A DNA stretch of 8,272 nt from Acholeplasmataceae bacterium UBA6150 (GTDB lineage: Bacteria; Bacillota_I; Bacilli_A; Acholeplasmatales; UBA5453), in assembly GCA_002423145.1 (NCBI GenBank), contig DIUU01000018.1, positions 1-8,272 of the forward strand, read 5' to 3'. Positions within the stretch are counted from its first letter, which is position 1. Every line of letters starts with the position of its first letter. Shown here piece after piece: positions 5,771-8,272 of this stretch. The position numbers and the translations under genes were made by a program. The notes beneath the pieces were generated by a model that saw nothing but the letters and a program-made list of their open reading frames with translations, ran no database searches and had not been told where the DNA came from.

Positions 5771-6439
5771 TCACTTGTTTTTATTGGAAATACCTCTTCT
5801 TGAAATGAATGATTTCGCTCTTTTCCCTAATGAACAACTAAACTTTTTTAGTCTGATTTCAGTTGTAATAATACAATCATTCGTTCCATAAGACAAGTCC
5901 AACTCATTAAGATCCATTTCATAGCATCCAAAATCCTTAATTGTGGATGTAAAATCGTTAACCATTCTTAGTTTCTCATTATGAAAGAACAATAGAACAT
6001 CCTTATCAATCCATAGCGGATTTGAACAATCATAGCACTTCGTGACCAAATAGTTTTCTGGAATTTTGTAATATTTAAATAGCTTAGTGTTAATTGTAGA
6101 AATGAGTTCTCTCGGTATAGGTTCTAAAGACTGTCGTGGATACTTTTTTTCTAATTTGATATATGGATAGAATAGTATCAATAAAGGCATAACAAGACTA
6201 ATTAAGATATTCAAAATCGTATTAAGCTTTATTCCAAACATAGGTTCAATCGTTTTTTCAAGGAAAATCATACCAATAAAGAAAAGAACAAATAAAACCC
6301 AATATGAGCCCCCAATAAACGAGATAAAAAGTCTATTAGAAATGTACCTTTGTCGAGCTGATTTATCCAATAATCCAATTCTTTTTTTAAGTAATTTCTT
6401 TTTAATGGACTTTGTAAACGGGTATTTGAATCGTCTCAT
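5771..6439 (-). CDS. Two-helix membrane protein of unknown function
   Basis: A 222-residue protein. It has a very basic N-terminus (residues 1-36, many Lys and Arg), two strong membrane helices (about 37-59 and 72-94) separated by a short loop, then a C-terminal domain of about 128 residues that should be cytoplasmic by the positive-inside rule. The C-terminal domain contains KCYDCSN (Cys135 and Cys138) and WIDKDVLLFFHNEKLRMVNDF (beta-hairpin-like). It ends in a basic, Ser-rich tail. I recognise no family; the hydrophobic pair plus beta-rich tail is loosely like bacterial PH-type membrane proteins, a weak impression only. The start is well supported by AAAGGAG at 6446-6452, 6 nt upstream. Its TGA overlaps an in-frame GTG of the acetyltransferase frame. 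It lies between the acetyltransferase and another small two-helix protein in a region of accessory character. Confidence 0.75.
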   Translation of the reverse strand: MRRFKYPFTKSIKKKLLKKRIGLLDKSARQRYISNRLFISFIGGSYWVLFVLFFIGMIFLEKTIEPMFGIKLNTILNILISLVMPLLILFYPYIKLEKKYPRQSLEPIPRELISTINTKLFKYYKIPENYLVTKCYDCSNPLWIDKDVLLFFHNEKLRMVNDFTSTIKDFGCYEMDLNELDLSYGTNDCIITTEIRLKKFSCSLGKRAKSFISRRGISNKNK

Positions 6440-6518
6440 TTGTTACTCCTTTTACTTCATAAACCGGTGTGTAGTTTCTATATTAACAGCAATCATTTTA
6501 CAGTATCGTAACGAGTCC

Positions 6519-6845
6519 CTATTTTTTCTTTTTAGTATGCTTTCTCATTGGAAATGATGTATAAATAAATCCACCATTATAGAACTTGTAGTGTGTTAAG
6601 TCGTGCTTATCTTCATATTGTTGCATCTTATAACCTATAAATACAAATAACATTATTCCTGGACCAACCAAAAAGGCAATCCAGATATTTCGAAATGAAT
6701 GTGTGTCAAGATAGATCATCAAGCTTATCGCAATAATGAGAAATACTGTTGTTAACCAAAAGAAAATTTTAATTCTTTTTTTTATGTACCAATAAATATC
6801 GAACATCATTTGCAGAACTGTTTTATTTTTTCTACTGTCTTTCAT
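6519..6845 (-). CDS. Small two-helix membrane protein of unknown function
   Basis: A 108-residue protein, MKDSRKNKTV onward. It has membrane helices at about residues 27-46 and 54-73 and a cytoplasmic-looking tail containing YKFYNGGFIYTSFPMRK and ending in four lysines. No family is recognised. The start is chosen at ATG 6845; the frame opens further to a TTG at 6857, but that abuts AAAGG (6858-6862) and cannot be used with it. Spacing to the ATG is 12 nt, somewhat long, so initiation may be weak. The ribosome binding site lies only about 16 bp from the presumed end of an IS3-family remnant, so the original promoter, or even 5' coding sequence, may have been replaced. The downstream membrane-protein gene follows after 79 bp and resembles it in layout (basic N-terminus, two helices, soluble tail) but is twice as long. 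Confidence 0.65.
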   Translation of the reverse strand: MKDSRKNKTVLQMMFDIYWYIKKRIKIFFWLTTVFLIIAISLMIYLDTHSFRNIWIAFLVGPGIMLFVFIGYKMQQYEDKHDLTHYKFYNGGFIYTSFPMRKHTKKKK

Positions 6846-6888
6846 TATTATTGCCAACCTTTCTACATGAATTTGCGCTGCCCCATAA

Positions 6889-6897
6889 ATTGTACCA
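6889..6897 (-). promoter_or_regulatory. Possible outward extended -10 promoter in the IS end
   Basis: Minus strand TGGTACAAT (extended -10, TGnTACAAT) points out of the IS remnant toward the 6519-6845 gene. The region 17 bp upstream has no good -35 hexamer. No other promoter is evident for that gene. Confidence 0.3.
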
Positions 6898-6927
6898 AAA
6901 TAGAATAGAGACTTAAGACTTTAGTTC

Positions 6928-7080
6928 TTAAATTGTAAGTGGTGCAGGCGGTTGATAGTTTAAAGAACGATGAGGTCTAATTGTATTGTAATATAAAACC
7001 CAATGTTTTGTAAGCACCTTCGCCTCACTTAGTGTACTAAATGCTTCCATATTTAGAAATTCATCAATGGAATGTGTTAG
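6928..7080 (-). pseudogene. IS3-family transposase (orfB, integrase core), C-terminal fragment
   Basis: Minus-strand reading of 50 codons ending in TAA at 6928. It contains IDEFLNMEAFSTLSEA and then YYNTIRPHRSLNYQPPAP, the standard C-terminal block of IS3-family DDE transposases (YNxxRPHxSLxYxPP). Family members are around 280-300 residues in orfB, so over four fifths are gone, including the catalytic D, D and most likely E region. There is no start codon context, and an in-frame TAA lies at 7081-7083. It is a dead fragment. Confidence 0.85.
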
Positions 7081-7133
7081 TTAATGATTTATATCTATAT
7101 TTTTGAATTCATCCACCATTTATGCTCTTAAGT

Positions 7134-8054
7134 TTACCCTATCAAATAAAGGTAAGAATCTTCTGATTCATTTACCAAATCAATAATCATTCTAATGAAA
7201 TCGGTATAGTCATTTGTTGTGTGTGCTTTATCAAGTGCATCATAATAATCTACTCTGTTTTCTGTTTTAATTACAACTGGTGGATAGCCACTTTGAATGA
7301 GTTCAAAGTTTAATAAAAGTCTTGCTGTTCTACCGTTACCATCTATAAAAGGATGAATCTTGACAAACTCTCCATGTAAGTAACACGCTCTTACAACCGG
7401 ATGTAAATCTTTCCAATCCTGATATTTAACAATCAATTTTTGCATTTCATATGGAACATTAATATACATTGGTGGAACATGTTTTGCTCCACTGATAAAT
7501 ACATTTTCATTTCTATATTTTCCAGCATTTGAAGAATCAATTTCTTTTAAAATTAAATGATGAATAGACTTAATGTCATATTCGGACAGTCTTGCATTCG
7601 CTTTGACTATTGTTTCAATGTATTCTATCGCTTCTTTATGATTTATGGTTTCTAAGTGATCTTTTAATGGTTTTCCTTTTATGGTTATACCATTTTCCAA
7701 GACCACTTTTGTTTCTGATAAGGTCAGTGTATTGCCTTCAATGGCGTTTGAATTATATGTCCATTCAATAATGAGTTTATCTCTCAATTGTCTATTCATA
7801 TTATGTGAAAATGGTCTATGTGAATCAATGTTTTTCTTTTTTTGATCAATACCATTGAAATCGATATGATTAAAGAACAAATCATTGGTTTGCTTATATC
7901 TTTTATCTAGAGGTTTTTCTGAATCTTCGGGTAAAAGCCATGTCTTTCCAATTTTTTTTGCACCATGTATTCTGCCTTCTGCACAAAGTATTCTGATTCT
8001 TCTTTCATTGATATGCCATTTACTCACAAAATAAGATATATTCTTATATTCCAT
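7134..8054 (-). CDS. HTH-Fic fusion protein (Fic/DOC family adenylyltransferase, class II)
   Basis: A 306-residue cytoplasmic protein. Residues about 4-45 form a MerR/excisionase-like helix-turn-helix (VSKWHINERRIRILCAEGRI, then KKIGKTWLLP). The Fic core covers about 95-300. The catalytic motif is complete: HPFIDGNGRTAR at 234-245 (H234, D238, G239, N240, G241, R242, R245). A flap-like segment lies near 183-195 (NENVFISGAKHVPP). The inhibitory motif SxxxEG is present as S102-NAI-E106-G107, N-terminal to the core, so this is a class II, self-inhibited Fic. Such proteins transfer AMP, or occasionally another nucleotide moiety, to Ser, Thr or Tyr of a target or of themselves; the target is unknown. 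GAGGTGG at 8059-8065 is the ribosome binding site for ATG 8054. Its promoter lies between two identical-looking operators, suggesting autorepression by the HTH. No separate antitoxin gene is adjacent, in line with the built-in inhibitor. Confidence 0.92.
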   Translation of the reverse strand: MEYKNISYFVSKWHINERRIRILCAEGRIHGAKKIGKTWLLPEDSEKPLDKRYKQTNDLFFNHIDFNGIDQKKKNIDSHRPFSHNMNRQLRDKLIIEWTYNSNAIEGNTLTLSETKVVLENGITIKGKPLKDHLETINHKEAIEYIETIVKANARLSEYDIKSIHHLILKEIDSSNAGKYRNENVFISGAKHVPPMYINVPYEMQKLIVKYQDWKDLHPVVRACYLHGEFVKIHPFIDGNGRTARLLLNFELIQSGYPPVVIKTENRVDYYDALDKAHTTNDYTDFIRMIIDLVNESEDSYLYLIG

Positions 8055-8064
8055 GTTTCCACCT

Positions 8065-8091
8065 CATTATACCGTTATCGGCATAATATAA
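8065..8091 (-). promoter_or_regulatory. Operator-like repeat, proximal copy (over the fic transcription start)
   Basis: A 27-bp element with plus-strand core TATACCGTTATCGGCATAA, 26/27 identical to the copy at 8120-8146. It contains an imperfect dyad: ATTATA-CCG on the left pairs with CGG-ATAAT on the right, 9 of 11 pairs over 8066-8087. It covers the expected start of transcription and touches the ribosome binding site, so binding would block the fic promoter. Confidence 0.7.
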
Positions 8092-8119
8092 TTATATCAT
8101 AGTTTCATCATCAATACAA
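8091..8119 (-). promoter_or_regulatory. Promoter of the HTH-Fic gene
   Basis: Minus strand: -35 TTGTAT at 8114-8119, 17-bp spacer, extended -10 TGATATAAT at 8091-8099 (TATAAT 8091-8096). It fits exactly into the space between the two operator-like repeats. The leader would be about 30 nt, starting near 8084. Confidence 0.7.
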
Positions 8120-8146
8120 CATTATACCGTTATCGGCACAATATAA
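8120..8146 (-). promoter_or_regulatory. Operator-like repeat, distal copy (upstream of the fic -35)
   Basis: The second copy of the 27-bp element, differing from the proximal copy by one base (C at 8139 for T at 8084). It abuts the -35 hexamer on the upstream side. Centres of the two copies are 55 bp apart, about five helical turns, so one regulator could hold both on one face or loop them. Confidence 0.7.
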
Positions 8147-8272
8147 GCTTTTATACTTCCTATCTATTATCCTATTTTGTTCTTTCATGTTTTTATTCGC
8201 TCTTGCGTTTTCATAAGTAGATTTTCATAAAAATAAGAAAATCCTAAACTAAAAACTTTAAAAATTCAGTGC
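8147..8272. other. Right-edge intergenic stretch, no gene recognised
   Basis: A+T-rich sequence upstream of the fic operators. It holds a weak 7-bp inverted repeat (GATTTTC at 8220-8226 with GAAAATC at 8237-8243, 10-nt loop) without a T-tract on either strand. Short minus-strand frames exist but lack convincing ribosome binding sites. It could include the last codons of a gene beyond the edge, which cannot be judged. Confidence 0.4.

Larger units (their letters stand above)
6879..7080 (-). mobile_element. Remnant of an IS3-family insertion sequence (3' end only)
   Basis: The last 50 codons of an IS3-type transposase are followed by about 49 bp of non-coding sequence. It ends with TGCCCCATAAATTGTACC on the plus strand from 6879, which has the terminal TG/CA of IS3-family ends and is taken as the right end. 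The left part of the element is missing; the readable frame stops at 7081 near the end of the Fic gene. The right boundary is inferred, since no partner inverted repeat is present in the window. Confidence 0.6.

Noticed and set aside
6342..6557. Plus-strand open frame of 71 codons
   Set aside because: It is antisense to the ends of two membrane-protein genes; its hydrophobicity mirrors theirs.
7082..7120. Twelve-codon minus-strand frame (MVDEFKNIDINH) after the Fic gene
   Set aside because: It is too short, lacks a ribosome binding site, and is better explained as part of the junction repeat.
8065..8146. Two 27-bp repeats with a 28-bp spacer, resembling a minimal CRISPR array
   Set aside because: Only two copies exist, the spacer is a complete promoter (-35, extended -10), the repeats have operator-type dyads, and no cas gene is present.
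8070..8230. Short minus-strand frames upstream of fic as a small antitoxin gene
   Set aside because: The longest (about 25 codons) runs through the distal operator and lacks a ribosome binding site. The Fic protein carries its own inhibitory motif, so no separate antitoxin is needed.
8220..8243. Inverted repeat GATTTTC/GAAAATC as a terminator
   Set aside because: The stem is all A-T except for two G-C pairs, the loop is 10 nt, and no T-tract follows on either strand.

Overview
The window reads as a low-G+C member of the Bacillota/Mycoplasmatota (Bacilli or Acholeplasma-like). The basis is strong AGGAGG-type ribosome binding sites, TTGACA/TATAAT-type promoters, the standard genetic code (TGG for Trp, TGA used as a stop) and the family types present. 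This placement is inference, not identification. Every supported gene lies on the minus strand, so transcription runs from high to low coordinates.

Left part (1-5169), ordinary chromosomal content. A coupled pair of exported proteins with TasA/camelysin-like N-termini (1-1108) sits behind a clear promoter. A ZupT-type ZIP metal importer (1336-2124) has its own promoter, a terminator and a possible Fur-family operator. A three-gene unit (2247-4272) encodes an exported protein of unknown function, a putative lipoprotein overlapping it by 4 bp (ATGA), and a diguanylate cyclase with a GGDEF domain; its terminator hairpin includes the cyclase stop codon. A TspO/MBR-related membrane protein (4405-5169) completes this part.

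Right part (5274-8272), accessory-looking and by eye more A+T-rich. A GNAT acetyltransferase and two unknown two-helix membrane proteins form a possible unit (5274-6845). The unit is preceded by the truncated 3' end of an IS3-family transposase (about 6879-7080). Beyond that lies an HTH-Fic fusion gene (7134-8054). Its promoter is bracketed by two 27-bp repeats, 26/27 identical and 55 bp apart, with internal dyad symmetry. They look like operators for autoregulation by the protein's own N-terminal DNA-binding domain, and this is the most distinctive signal in the window.

How the genes work together. The camelysin-like pair probably makes secreted or fibre-forming surface material. The cyclase unit joins c-di-GMP synthesis to two exported proteins, possibly as an envelope signalling module. 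The Fic gene looks self-contained and self-regulated. The functions of the two membrane proteins next to the IS remnant could not be recognised.
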